The notes under the pieces are model-generated. The model saw only the letters and a program-made list of their open reading frames with translations, ran no database searches and was not told the DNA's origin. A stretch of DNA of 64,000 nt, taken from Vermamoeba vermiformis. Its lineage: Eukaryota; Tubulinea; Echinamoebida. Both the position numbers and the translations under genes were made by a program. Within the stretch, counting starts at the first letter, position 1. Every line of letters starts with the position of its first letter. Below, piece by piece: positions 18,646 through 28,852 of this stretch. The stretch lies in assembly GCA_045837725.1 (NCBI GenBank), contig JBEWZL010000166.1, positions 1 through 64,000 on the forward strand. The letters are read 5' to 3'.

Positions 18646-21447
18646 TTAGATTTGCTTCGTGCCTTTGAAAGGTAAGAAATGCAGTTTGGACGCTGCCTTA
18701 CGATAGACGCCCTTCCAGTTAGCCTTGACGTATGATGCAGGTGCGCTTTCTCTCGCGGGCAACTCGGTGTTGGCAATCGGAGTGGCAGAAAGGTTTTCAA
18801 TGTCGTAATAATCAACGCCAGTAGTGTAACATCCAACACAAAGAGTCGATCCGTAAGCAGATGCAGCTCCGAACTCTCCATTGACTTCTTTCAACACTTT
18901 TCCGGAACCAATATCGAATATAGCGATAGAGTCTATCATCGTCGTGACGAGTTTGTCGCAAGGGCCGTATTCAGTGTTCATCATAGAATACAAACTTTCT
19001 TTGTGGGAATGTACGAATGAGCGAACCACTGCTTTGGGATTTTCACGGAGATCTACCAAGAAAGCATTCTCGTAGCCCATTACATAGAGCACATCCGGGC
19101 GATGACGATCGGTCTTCAAACCACAAACGTACATCTTGCTTCCTCCATGCGACACGTGTATCTCCGAAAGGCGTCGACCAGTAGCCATGTCGTGCAAGTT
19201 CAAGTCATCTCCACCAATAACAATTTGAGGGGCAGATCGAGTCATGACAGTCAGTGCTCGAGGGGTGAATCCAATGTTTTTGATTGTTGATTTCGGAGTT
19301 TTGAAGTTATCGAAGCTGAAAATAGACACAACGTCGTCGCTGCCTGCAAGCAAAGTCTTTGTTTGCGCGTGAGGATAGATGCAGCTGATGCCTCCACGGT
19401 ACGTTGAAGAATCTGTGCACAAGCGCTCTACGAAGTTATGCGAGTGATCGTAGACGATGACTCCGTCAGATCCGCAACCCAAAATACTGAACGGATAATT
19501 GTCGGGGTTATCGATGCCTTCAGCGACCCATAATTGCGTCGAATAGCCGTGTCTGTCGTTCTCTGCTACAGATGGAAGTCCTTCTCCCTCGAGGTACTTT
19601 GTAGTGAACGCGGTTGGCTTGCTTGGCACAGGAGCATTGACGTTGTCTGCAAACGAATTTGCAACAGTTTCACGCTTAGCACGGCGAACTCCTTTTTGAG
19701 CAGGGGCAACGCCACCGGCAGTAGTAGATGGAGCACTGACTTGTCTGACCATAGGCGTGCCGTTTAGGGGTGCTTGCCATGGTGCGTGCATGGCATAACG
19801 ATGTTCCACTGCGTAGATTCCTGCACGACAACGTAAGAAAAAAAACTGTTTCACCGACAAAATTTCGACTTGCGTACCAGAACTATTGGCGGCGATGAAG
19901 TTTCCACCAGAGCAAGGAATCTTCGAGTCCTTCTTCGTGTTAAAGTACGAACCACTTTCAAAGTGTTCCCAAGAGAACCAAGAAACGATCGGATCCGAAC
20001 CACCACGGTTAAATCTTCCAACCGCAATCTGTTCTCCATACGTGGCCAGACCAATGGCCGCAATATCAGTTTTTGCAACGCCGAGCGTAGTGTGTTGATA
20101 TCTTGCTTTACCAGCAACCAGATCAAACATGACGAGCGCATTGCCCTTTGAGTACACAAGTTTGTCGCAGTTGTCGTACGGCTGAATAACCATATGATGA
20201 ATTTCATCTTGCCACTTGATCCAACGAGCAGCACGGTTCATTCTGGTGTCTACCACGGCCAATCCAGTTTCAGAGGCAAAACCTAAATAACAGACGTTTG
20301 GACGAGCGGGATCCATCACCAAATTAGGCTGATTGGCGCCACGAGTGATGACTGGGTGCTTATAGTCGTGTTCGTAGCGTTTGATGGGAATGTTAGCGGT
20401 TTGAGATCCAGAGTTCAGATCGTACAGCATGACAGTGTGCAGTGACTTCGAAGTGTAGCCATGAATAACAGCTTGATTGCCATTTTCAGTTTTTATCACA
20501 CCAATAGCTCTCGGATTGTATTCGGTGGGTAGATCGAATTCCAAAACAATGTCATCCGGATCCGACAAACTTCCAACGGTCACCTTTAATGCCTCTCGGT
20601 GCAGATAAATTAAGCTTTCTGAGTCCAAGTCAGAGGCAATAGCACTAATTCGGTCCGCAGGGCAGTACTCCTTAGCCATGACGTGCTGCTTGTTGAAGAA
20701 ATGAACGCCACCGGATCCAACTGTCGCGAAGCTCCACGGGTACTTGTTTGGGTCTTCTAATGGGCCAGGTGTCCACAGATAATCGTAACAGAAATAACTC
20801 CCCGGGTCGTTGGACGCAGCGGACGGAATTTCTTGCAAAGCATCGGGCGGATCGAGAGTTTCGGGTTTCGACTTTGAAACTTTTGTTTGAAAAGCCTCCA
20901 CGGGCTCCGGTTCATAGTAATTAGGATGAGGTCCCTCGGAGAGTCGAAGGTTAGGATCATAAGTTAATCCATTCCAACCAGGGCTATCTATTCCGTAATC
21001 CGTTGCGTATGATGCACATTCGAGAAATTCTTCAGCGCTTAATTGTTTAAGTGGCGACAAGTGCTTGAAAACGTGCTTGACGAACATTTGATACGGCAAC
21101 CAATTCCAACGAGAATCTTGTTGGAATTCAGCGAGAGATGGACCTCTTGGGCCTACACCTTTATAGCGTCGTCCGAATTTCGTTTCTGGGTGCATGAAAC
21201 CGTCTTGGAGTGAGGGATCTGGTTCGCTGAACTCAGATGCGGATGAATCATTATTATCCACTTGTGGCGATGGCTGAGAAGAGCCGGATGTACGAGCGCA
21301 TTGTTCATTAGAGCATTTGCAACAATTTCCAGGCTGAGATCCGTTGGTGCGACAAATTGCGCAAGATGGCTGCTTGCACGCTTTACAAGATATTGGTGTA
21401 CCAAGAAATAAGGTGGCACAACAGGTGCATTTAGTTTTCGACGCCAT
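18646..21447 (-). CDS. Cys-rich protein with two WD-like beta-propeller regions
   Basis: Starts MASKTKCTCCATLFLGTPIS; about ten Cys in the first 52 residues (CxCC, CKxCxxxxCxxC, CCKC) suggest a zinc-binding module. Residues ~105-165 (WLPYQMFVKHVFKHLSPLKQLS) are helical and might be F-box-like. Two related propeller halves follow: the first opens YLWTPGPLEDPNKYPWSFATVGSGG-type, the second opens LWVAEGIDNPDNYPFSILGC; each has 'DNCDKLVYS' or 'GPCDKLVTT' and 'MFDL'/'IFDI' strand motifs. So the propeller was duplicated internally. One intron, 19821-19877 (57 nt, GTACGC...TCGTGCAG with a T-rich tract), is in frame and lacks stops, so a naive translation (933 aa) includes 19 spurious residues; 914 aa is preferred. 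A 5' UTR intron (about 21480-21609) is also likely. No named ortholog recognised. Confidence 0.8.
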   Translation of the reverse strand: MASKTKCTCCATLFLGTPISCKACKQPSCAICRTNGSQPGNCCKCSNEQCARTSGSSQPSPQVDNNDSSASEFSEPDPSLQDGFMHPETKFGRRYKGVGPRGPSLAEFQQDSRWNWLPYQMFVKHVFKHLSPLKQLSAEEFLECASYATDYGIDSPGWNGLTYDPNLRLSEGPHPNYYEPEPVEAFQTKVSKSKPETLDPPDALQEIPSAASNDPGSYFCYDYLWTPGPLEDPNKYPWSFATVGSGGVHFFNKQHVMAKEYCPADRISAIASDLDSESLIYLHREALKVTVGSLSDPDDIVLEFDLPTEYNPRAIGVIKTENGNQAVIHGYTSKSLHTVMLYDLNSGSQTANIPIKRYEHDYKHPVITRGANQPNLVMDPARPNVCYLGFASETGLAVVDTRMNRAARWIKWQDEIHHMVIQPYDNCDKLVYSKGNALVMFDLVAGKARYQHTTLGVAKTDIAAIGLATYGEQIAVGRFNRGGSDPIVSWFSWEHFESGSYFNTKKDSKIPCSGGNFIAANSSGTQVEILSVKQFFFLRCRAGIYAVEHRYAMHAPWQAPLNGTPMVRQVSAPSTTAGGVAPAQKGVRRAKRETVANSFADNVNAPVPSKPTAFTTKYLEGEGLPSVAENDRHGYSTQLWVAEGIDNPDNYPFSILGCGSDGVIVYDHSHNFVERLCTDSSTYRGGISCIYPHAQTKTLLAGSDDVVSIFSFDNFKTPKSTIKNIGFTPRALTVMTRSAPQIVIGGDDLNLHDMATGRRLSEIHVSHGGSKMYVCGLKTDRHRPDVLYVMGYENAFLVDLRENPKAVVRSFVHSHKESLYSMMNTEYGPCDKLVTTMIDSIAIFDIGSGKVLKEVNGEFGAASAYGSTLCVGCYTTGVDYYDIENLSATPIANTELPARESAPASYVKANWKGVYRKAASKLHFLPFKGTKQI

Positions 21448-22431
21448 TGTGGTTGCGGTGCCTACGAGGTGAACTACTAAGATAAAAAAACGATTTTTAA
21501 GTTAACTTTTTCAGTCGGCAATTTATACTAAATTGGAATTCCGACAGTAAATAAAAATGGAATCTCTTTGTGGTGAATGTAGGTAAAGTGGATAGACTGG
21601 TCTCGTACCTTGTAATAGGACCATCAGAGTCGTTGTCAGGGCTTCTACAAAAATGTACTCGTTGAATAATAATAATACGCTATTACAATAAGAATAGCTA
21701 TATTAACGAGTGTAATCATGACGGAATGCTGAGATTAAATGACGCACATTCAATAACTTAAAAACTCTAATTATCGAATTGCTCAGTACTTGCTGTCAGA
21801 TGGAGTACAAGGCGCTAGCGGCTAAAGTAAGTAGGTCATAACAACATACAATTTACTTTACGTAGTACAATCCAATAAATAAATTCGTTTTTTCTATTTT
21901 TTTTTTCGGTAAACGGATACGGTACCTAGATCTTACGGAAAACATAAATTTTATTAATTAATCGAGTTAAACTCTGCTAAGTTATGATTGCATGCAACGT
22001 ACTCAGCACTAGACGTGAGGTTGTAACTGAAAACCAAATTTGGATCTTCATTACGGGCCGCATAAAACTAAATCAATGTAAATTATATGACTTCTTACGT
22101 CAAGAGCTTATTATTATAATGGCACTATTTTACTCAATGTACATGCTTATCATCTAAGATAGGTTTGGCAGGAAAATCCAGATGGGGTCGGTGGCTGCCG
22201 AAGATAAAGTGAGAAGTACCGAATACGGCAAGTTCCGCAAAGATTCCTTGAATCATGAGTTTGATGCCATTTCTAGCAGGGCCACGTGAAATTAACGAAA
22301 AAAGAGGTTTTTCGACCAATCAAATCGGTTCAACCAGGGCGGATTCGTTTTTTTTGAAGCTTTAAATGGACCGGTCGTCTGCGGAGTTCTTTCTTCAAAC
22401 CAAAACTCAAACGCAACAACACAATACAACA
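21448..22431. other. Spacer with probable 5' UTR intron and a doubtful small frame
   Basis: The right part of the propeller gene's leader lies here. A minus-strand frame at 22134-22319 encodes GPARNGIKLMIQGIFAELAVFGTSHFIFGS-type sequence; it is closed by a real stop but has no ATG near its start, so it could be the last exon of a small gene whose first exon I cannot locate. Otherwise AT-rich. Confidence 0.35.
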
Positions 22432-22596
22432 ATGGAAGTCACTTTAGTCACTATCGACGGAAATGTCTACGCTCATGGTGGCACCAACACCGATGGTGTT
22501 CTCGGCACTGGCGAAAGATGCGTCTTCTGGATAAACGCTGGTCCTGTTCCTCAACCCGAGGCCGTCGACTTGTCTTACCTCTCGTTGAACCAGTAA
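22432..22596 (+). CDS. Small 54-aa protein, hypothetical
   Basis: A short frame from an ATG preceded by a CA-rich leader (ACAACACAATACAACA), encoding MEVTLVTIDGNVYAHGGTNT and ending VDLSYLSLNQ. AATAAA follows about 70 bases downstream (about 22668). The leader and poly-A signal are gene-like, and codon use is GC-richer than the flanks. No domain is recognised. Confidence 0.45.
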   Translation: MEVTLVTIDGNVYAHGGTNTDGVLGTGERCVFWINAGPVPQPEAVDLSYLSLNQ

Positions 22597-23212
22597 CGAG
22601 CTCGAGTTCAAGCAATGAGAACAGCTCTTTCCTCATTGGAATTGGAATTGTAGTGGAATTGTAGTCTATAAATAAACAGTACTTTTGTACCACTATCGGC
22701 ATCTTTTTCCGTATAGTTCCAAAATGTCGGCGCATGTAAAGCATACCGTCTTCCATGGCTTCGCTACTAATAGGTCAAAATTAGCTGAAAGTTCGAGTTT
22801 GCCGTTAAATTTACCATTAATTAACGCAGATTGAAATTCGCATACAAAAAGTCGGACAGCATTCCATCATCTTGTTAAACACCGATTTTAGGGCTTACTC
22901 GCAGGAAGACCAGCACGGTAGTTAGCCAATATTTACACAATTTATGTACATCTGGTACAAATACGTATCGTCATTTAAGTACCACGTATTAGTTCGTTGA
23001 AATTACAATATGAAGCTGAGTGCTGTGCGTGCACAGTGCCTCCCATATCGCCCCAGTCTCCAACAGACCATCGCCACTCGCTGCTTTAACGATCTATTTT
23101 ATCCGAAATTCAATATCCAATCAACGACTTCATGCTGGCGATTTTTTATTTTTTTAATTTCTGGTGTATGTAATCGTTGATTCTTCCACTTAAGGCACTT
23201 TTAAACTATTAT
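22597..23212. other. Intergenic region
   Basis: Holds the 3' flanks of the two neighbouring genes. No further gene, repeat or RNA was recognised. Confidence 0.5.
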
Positions 23213-24706
23213 CTATTCGACCTCGTCATCCGAATTGTACAAAAAGTTGTCTTCAACTGTTGCATCTTGATACTGCTGGTACTCTGCGGTCAAATCTTCC
23301 AAGTTCGAGATCGCTTCATTGAATTCCATCTCGTCCATGCCTTCTCCAAGATACCAATGCAAAAAAGCTTTGCGCTTGTACATTGCGTGAAATCTTTCCG
23401 CAGTGCTCTTAAAAGCATCGATTATAGCCGTAGTGTTAATTAGGGCTGCTCCGGACATATTGAGATTGATCGGAGATATTGAACATAAAGAGGTTTTGAT
23501 ATTGTCCGGGATCCACTCGATAAATGATGAAGAATGCTCGTTTTGCATTGATGCGATCGATTCGTCTATTTCTCCGATCGGAGTATCTCCGCGGAAGATA
23601 CAACTCGCGGATAAATGTTTGCCATAATTTTTTCCGTAATGCGTGGCATTTTCAAGCAATAAATTCTGCCAGTTGAACAATTGCGCTGTAATGTCTTTAA
23701 TATTCGTAATTTCTTTCTCGCCTTTGAAACTATTGGCTGAAATTGGGGATCTGGCTGGGACCAAAAAATGAGTACGAGGGAACGGCACCAGATTGAACGA
23801 TAATTTGCGTAAATCTGCTCGAGATTGCGTTGAAAATCGCATTCCACTCGTAATATCGCTTAATACACTCGCCCATAATGTGTTAAGATGGGTGTACGTC
23901 GGATTCACTATTTTGCTTTTCCAAGAAAGTGAATAGGCTGCATCGTCTTCCAAATAGACCACTGCATCAGTATTCTCTATCAATTGGTGCAATGATAATA
24001 CGTTATTATATACAAATGCTATTGAGTTGCCTCCACGAGTAGTTCCGACATGGGAGTAAGCCCAAACCAGTCGATCTGGATATTCTTCGCGCAGTTTTGA
24101 TATTATTAAAGTGCCCATACCAGAACCTGTACCACCGCTAATACTTTGGAGTATTTGAAAGCCTTGTAGGCAATCTGCGCGTTCAGTTTCTGCTCGAACG
24201 ACATCCATAACTTGATCAGCCATTTCAGCGCCTTCAGTGTAATGTCCTTTGGCCCAATTGCAGCCTGCGCCTGAAGAGCCCCATACAAAGTTATCAGGAC
24301 GATAGAATCTGGAGCTATCAGCAGATGTTATGCTGTAAAGTGGCTCTGATAAAAAAATAATGTCAAATCTGAGCTTGGAAAAATCTTGTCGACAAAATTG
24401 ATTTTTATAATATGATATTAATAGGAAAATTTCGTTTCATAATTTTAACGGACGTTGCTATTTGATAATAAATTTATTTTAATATTTTTTATTCTTACCT
24501 AAATCCACGAGCAATGCACGAGGCACGAAATGATTTTCTCTATATTCGTGGAAAAATACGCCATTTTTTTCAGCTACTGAAGCAGGTGCGTTGGGTTTAA
24601 GCGCACCATTGGAGTCCAAACAATGCTCTTCTCGCAGTAAAGACCAAAAACGGTCTCCCATTTGATTTCCACATTGTCCAAATTGTAGATGAATAATTTC
24701 GCCCAT
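23213..24706 (-). CDS. Divergent beta-tubulin
   Basis: GTP-binding subunit of microtubules. Two exons (24706-24499, 24345-23213) sum to 1341 nt, 446 aa, normal tubulin length. Beta-type features: QFGQCGNQMG near the N-terminus, RPDNFVWGSSGAGCNWAKGHYTEGAE, the GTP signature GGTGSGMGT, REEYPDR, VENTD-like IENTD, DLRKL...NLVPFPR, FVEW-like FIEWIPDN, and KAFLHWYLGEGMDEMEF. It departs from canonical beta-tubulin in MGEI instead of MREI (the autoregulation tetrapeptide), the H2/B3 loop (EPLYSITSADSS), much of residues 170-240, and a short tail DNFLYNSDDEVE with few glutamates. These point to a specialised or fast-evolving paralog rather than the main cytoplasmic isotype. Confidence 0.93.
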
Positions 24707-25083
24707 AATGAGGTGTAATTAGCTCGTAAGATCTGATTTTGACAAGATGTGATCCTTTTGTCACGTCTCTGAATTACTCAGATTTTAAATAACATATATT
24801 GATGTGTTTGTGTTGCGCGTTGATGTAATTGATAAATAAATGGATAAATAATCTTTGTTTCAGGAGAAAAAATACGGTTTTGAATCGCACGTGCGATTTT
24901 TTCTCACTCTCGAAACTGTTTTAATGCCATCAAAGGGATGTATTGCGGGTCAAATTCAGTTAGTATGTACAATGGTGAACGAAGTACTGCCCGGACATAA
25001 GTATGACAGAGAACCGTTCAAAACCCAAAATAGAAAGAAACCGTCAAAACACTACATAATTTATCTGTGTCAATGACAGCGCT
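24707..25083. other. Tubulin promoter region / 3' flank of the Itc1-like gene
   Basis: A 73-codon frame at 24855-25076 (+) shows no gene-like features and is not called. Nothing else noted. Confidence 0.45.
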
Positions 25084-26613
25084 TTATCTAACTAACTTGT
25101 TCGCATAAGATAAAAATGAAGGACCACTGCCATCCGACTTAGCAGATGTGTTGCTGCTGCTCGTCGTGACACGGGTACTTCGTCTGAAACTGTTCTCGTT
25201 GATTTGATATTTGACCTCAATAGCTCGTTTGTTCATTGCCGCTGTAATTTTCGGATATTTTTTCGTCAATGTTGCGTGCAATTGTTTTTCACGAGCACCA
25301 CGCGTGTCCAAAAATTTCAACAGATCATCGACCTACAGAGTTACGTTAGCTATATATTGAATATAATAATCAAATCATCAAATACCTCTTCTTTAGTGCT
25401 ATAATAGCCCCAAGCAGTAGTCGCGCCTTTCTTCATCAAGGTGATTTTGGGATCTACATCCGCCATCGAAAATCCTTGCGACTCAGCATGTGCTTCGTTA
25501 TCGTTACTATTGTTATTATTATTGCCGTTATTCTTTAGAGATTTCAGAGGAGACGAAGCTTGTCTCTTTAACTTTTCACGAGCTTTTCTTTTTTCATTTC
25601 GTGCTTCACGTCTATTTTGGCCATCAGTTCCAATTTCCTAATATAGTAATACGCTATTCAACCATACCCTGAAGATTCTCCCGAGTCCTCGGAATTAGAC
25701 TCGTGCTCGGATCGAACTTCCTCTTCGTCACTGCTGTACGAGTGCTCTTCAGAGTCATAAGGATGCAATTCTTCTTCGGCGTCCTCATCCCAGTTGTGCG
25801 GAGAATACTGGACTAGGACTCGTGCTGAAATTGGACTCGTGATGGAGGCATTATAGTTCTTGCCGAACCACCAGTACCTGGTAACATTTGCCTTTAGAAT
25901 TGTGGTCCTCATACGAAGATCCAACCGGTGCGAATTAACCCTTAACCAAGATTGGTTTGTCTAGAATATATGCTCTAATATTTCTAGCAATTTAAATGTA
26001 ATATTGGGCTTGAAAACGTATATATCGAACTTCACGAGATAAACCTTACCTGTTATTGTACCGATCTAAACCGAGTGGGTTAGCGCGTAGTCGTACTTTT
26101 TCAGCGGCTTCTTCAGCTTTTTGCTTGATAGCTTCAACTTCTTTCTTTTGTTCCTTCAATTGCTCTTTGTTTTCGGCTTTCTCTTTCTTCGCTTTTTCGT
26201 CCTCTTTCTTGGCCTTAGCATCAGCCGCGGCAGATTTCTTAGTATCCTTTTCTTTAGATTTTCTCGCTCGTTTCTTCTCGTTGCTTCTTAATTTCGCTCA
26301 ATTTTTTGCTGAAGAAAGACGTTGATCAGATCCAGTACGCGGCAATGTTTTTCTTTTCCGATAAAGAACATACCTCTTCTCCTTATTTATCTCCTTACGA
26401 GTCTCCAAATCGCCAATAATGGCTTCTCTAATCGCATTAGAATTCATAGCCTCGTCGCACAAAAATTGTATGATGGTCAATCGTTCGCTCATATCCAGCT
26501 TGAAGAAAGACTTGCTAATCAGTTTCTTGGTCAAATTAGGGTGGCCGAATTCGTATTTCTTTTCCTATGAGACAAAAAGTTATTAGCCAACATGGCGATC
26601 TTGAAAAAATTTT

Positions 26614-26667
<54 letters not shown>

Positions 26668-28594
26668 TTTTTTTTTTTTTTTTTTGTTTTTTTTTTGGCG
26701 CCCCCGCGCAAAAAATTTCCCAAACAAACCGCGAAAAAAAAAATCATAAGTTGGCCGTGCTTACCTTTAGATATTGAGGCAGTATCTCTTGCCAAGTTTT
26801 GACGTTCAAATTCTTCTTTTTGATCTTCGTGTCATCGGAGTCTACGGTGTCCAAGGCTAATTTTAGCACTCGGAACATTGTATGAGCCGTCAATGCGCAG
26901 TTACTATGGTGGTTCAATGCCGCAGAGTAGTCCTCTACGGTATAAGGCGATAAACAAAGCGCGTTGCTGAACGAAGTTAAGAAGGACCAAGTCATAAACA
27001 GCGACGTCAAACAGTTTTGTGGCTCTTCAAAGTCTGTCGAAGGCTGCGGGGGCATCAAATCACGTGACTTTTCATCGCGTTCGATATCCATATCATCAAG
27101 TTCCAACTTGATTTTTTTGCGCTGAACGAGAAACAGATCGTAAGTCAAGGCCGTGAGTACAAACAAAATTGACCGAAATTCTTCCTAAATATGGCCATAC
27201 TAAACACTTACGGGTCCTTCCTCGGTACTGACATCACCTTCTTCACGCTTTCGTTTCTACAAAAAATCGTCAGCGTACATATTTTGACAAAGTATAGTAT
27301 TGATAATATAAGCTGTAATGCTATTGAAAAACACATACTCTATTTTGCTTGTTTTTGAACTTATCTTCGAGTTCTTGAAGCTCTTTCGGAAGTTCTTTCG
27401 CCAGACCAAATTTTTCGACCCACCTATTCGAAGCCTATTAATATCGTATCGTGCAGTAAATATTATAACGAATCATACTCGTTGGATACGATCCAAGGAG
27501 CACCAGTATAGTTGTGCTTGTCATCGGTGATTTGTTTCACTGTTTGGCGTAAGACAGGTTTGGAAAGTACGAACCATCGACGACTAAAAGTAGCAATAAG
27601 CGATTAGAGTACATCGGATTACATTACGACGAATAATTAATACTCACGAAATTGAAGATTGAGGCACTGTAGTTACTTCAGGAGGTACGTCGTGTCGTGT
27701 TTCTTTCTTCTCTTTTTTCTCTTTCTCTTCACCGCCTTCATGACCCTCCTCTTTCTCTTTATCCTCTTTATCCTCCTTATCACCTTTCTTGGTATCATCT
27801 TTTTCTTCATTAGTGCTCTTTTCTTCGTTGTTGGTAGCAGATCCCGCGTCTTTTTTCTTTTTACGAGAGTCGCTACGGTCGCCTTGTACTGCAGTCCAAT
27901 TTACTTCTAACTGCTTTTCTTTGCCTTTAGTAATTATTTTCAGCACAGTTCCTATTCGACGCCTGCATCACCAAGCATTAGTACGAGATCCAGATCTAAA
28001 TTTTCGTGCTTGCGTACTTTCTCGCATTCATGGGCATTACTACTTCTTCGCCGACGAAATAGTGGTCCTTCAAATAATCTGAAATCTCCCATACGAGGTC
28101 TTCTAGATTTTTTGTGCCTTTTATGCAAGACGCATCCATTAAATTTTTGAAGCATTATAACGGAATATCGAGTTAACTTACTGTGGTGCGTAATCTTAGC
28201 AATAGGTTCGATATAATAGTCTGGAATTAGCTTTTTTGCGGCTTCTGCTTCCGACGCCAATGCTTCTTCGTAAGTCAAGTTACTTTTGCCCGTAATTTTG
28301 CATGAAAAAATCTTCTGATTATAATATTCTAGCCGTTCCAAGTATTCTCTGCATTAAATTAATAATAAATTCAAAATTAATAGCGGTAAGTGACAGATAG
28401 CGTTTTATCAAATCTTCTACGGAGAAAATGACGCCAAAATGCCTCTAAAAATATTTCAAAATTATACTTAGTAGCACATACTTGTTGTCAGTAAATATTT
28501 CGTTGGTGAAGGGAATCTTGAAAACTTCTTGCTCAGGCTTCACATCCGGAGCAGTCTTAAACTCTACAGGCGTACGACCATTAATTAATGGCAT
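25084..28594 (-). CDS. ISWI-complex accessory subunit, Itc1/ACF1-like (WAC + DDT + WHIM)
   Basis: Predicted DNA-binding partner of the ISWI remodelling ATPase. Start MPLINGRTPVEF at 28594; an upstream in-frame TTG is ignored. The WAC domain follows: EVFKIPFTNEIFTDNKYV, then LERLEYYNQKIFSCKITGKS and LTYEEALASEAEAAKK. A Lys/Glu-rich linker (about 27.9-27.65 kb) precedes a DDT domain at about 27.1-26.8 kb: SLFMTWSFLTSFSNALCLSP, YTVEDYSAAL. WHIM motifs are MSERLTIIQFLCDEAM and NPLGLDRYNNRYWWFGK (compare yeast Itc1 PLGLDRYGNRYFW). A last helical part (DTRGAREKQLHATL) parallels the Itc1 C-terminus. There is no PHD finger or bromodomain, so the layout is fungal Itc1-like rather than animal BAZ1A-like. 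About twelve exons; one intron contains a long T tract. Confidence 0.88.
26615..26696. repeat. Near-pure poly-T tract (82 bp) in an Itc1-like intron
   Basis: T runs at 26615-26662, 26665-26685 and 26687-26696, broken only by AA and G. It is poly-A on the gene's coding strand. Such a tract is prone to slippage, and its true length in the assembly is doubtful. Confidence 0.85.
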
Positions 28595-28852
28595 TAGGAA
28601 TATGTTTATGCGAACCACGGTAAGAGAACAAAATGAAAAAAATTGGCGCGCAACCAAAAAAAACAGTTCTTCGCCTTTTTATTGCTCAGGCTGCAACACA
28701 AGCTAACTGCCATTAAATGCAGTTTGCAACAATTTACTTGAGCAGCCGGCTTGCTGAATTCACGCTTAAGAAAAAAAACGGAAAATCGCAAACGAAAATA
28801 CCTGCATAAACAGCTAAAGCAAGTCGTTACCTCTTCAACGATAGATACAACA

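Noticed and set aside
24855-25076. 73-codon + strand frame between tubulin and the Itc1-like gene
   Set aside because: No coding character or partner exons.
26567-26777. Poly-Phe and poly-Lys frames across the T tract
   Set aside because: Created by the homopolymer inside an intron.
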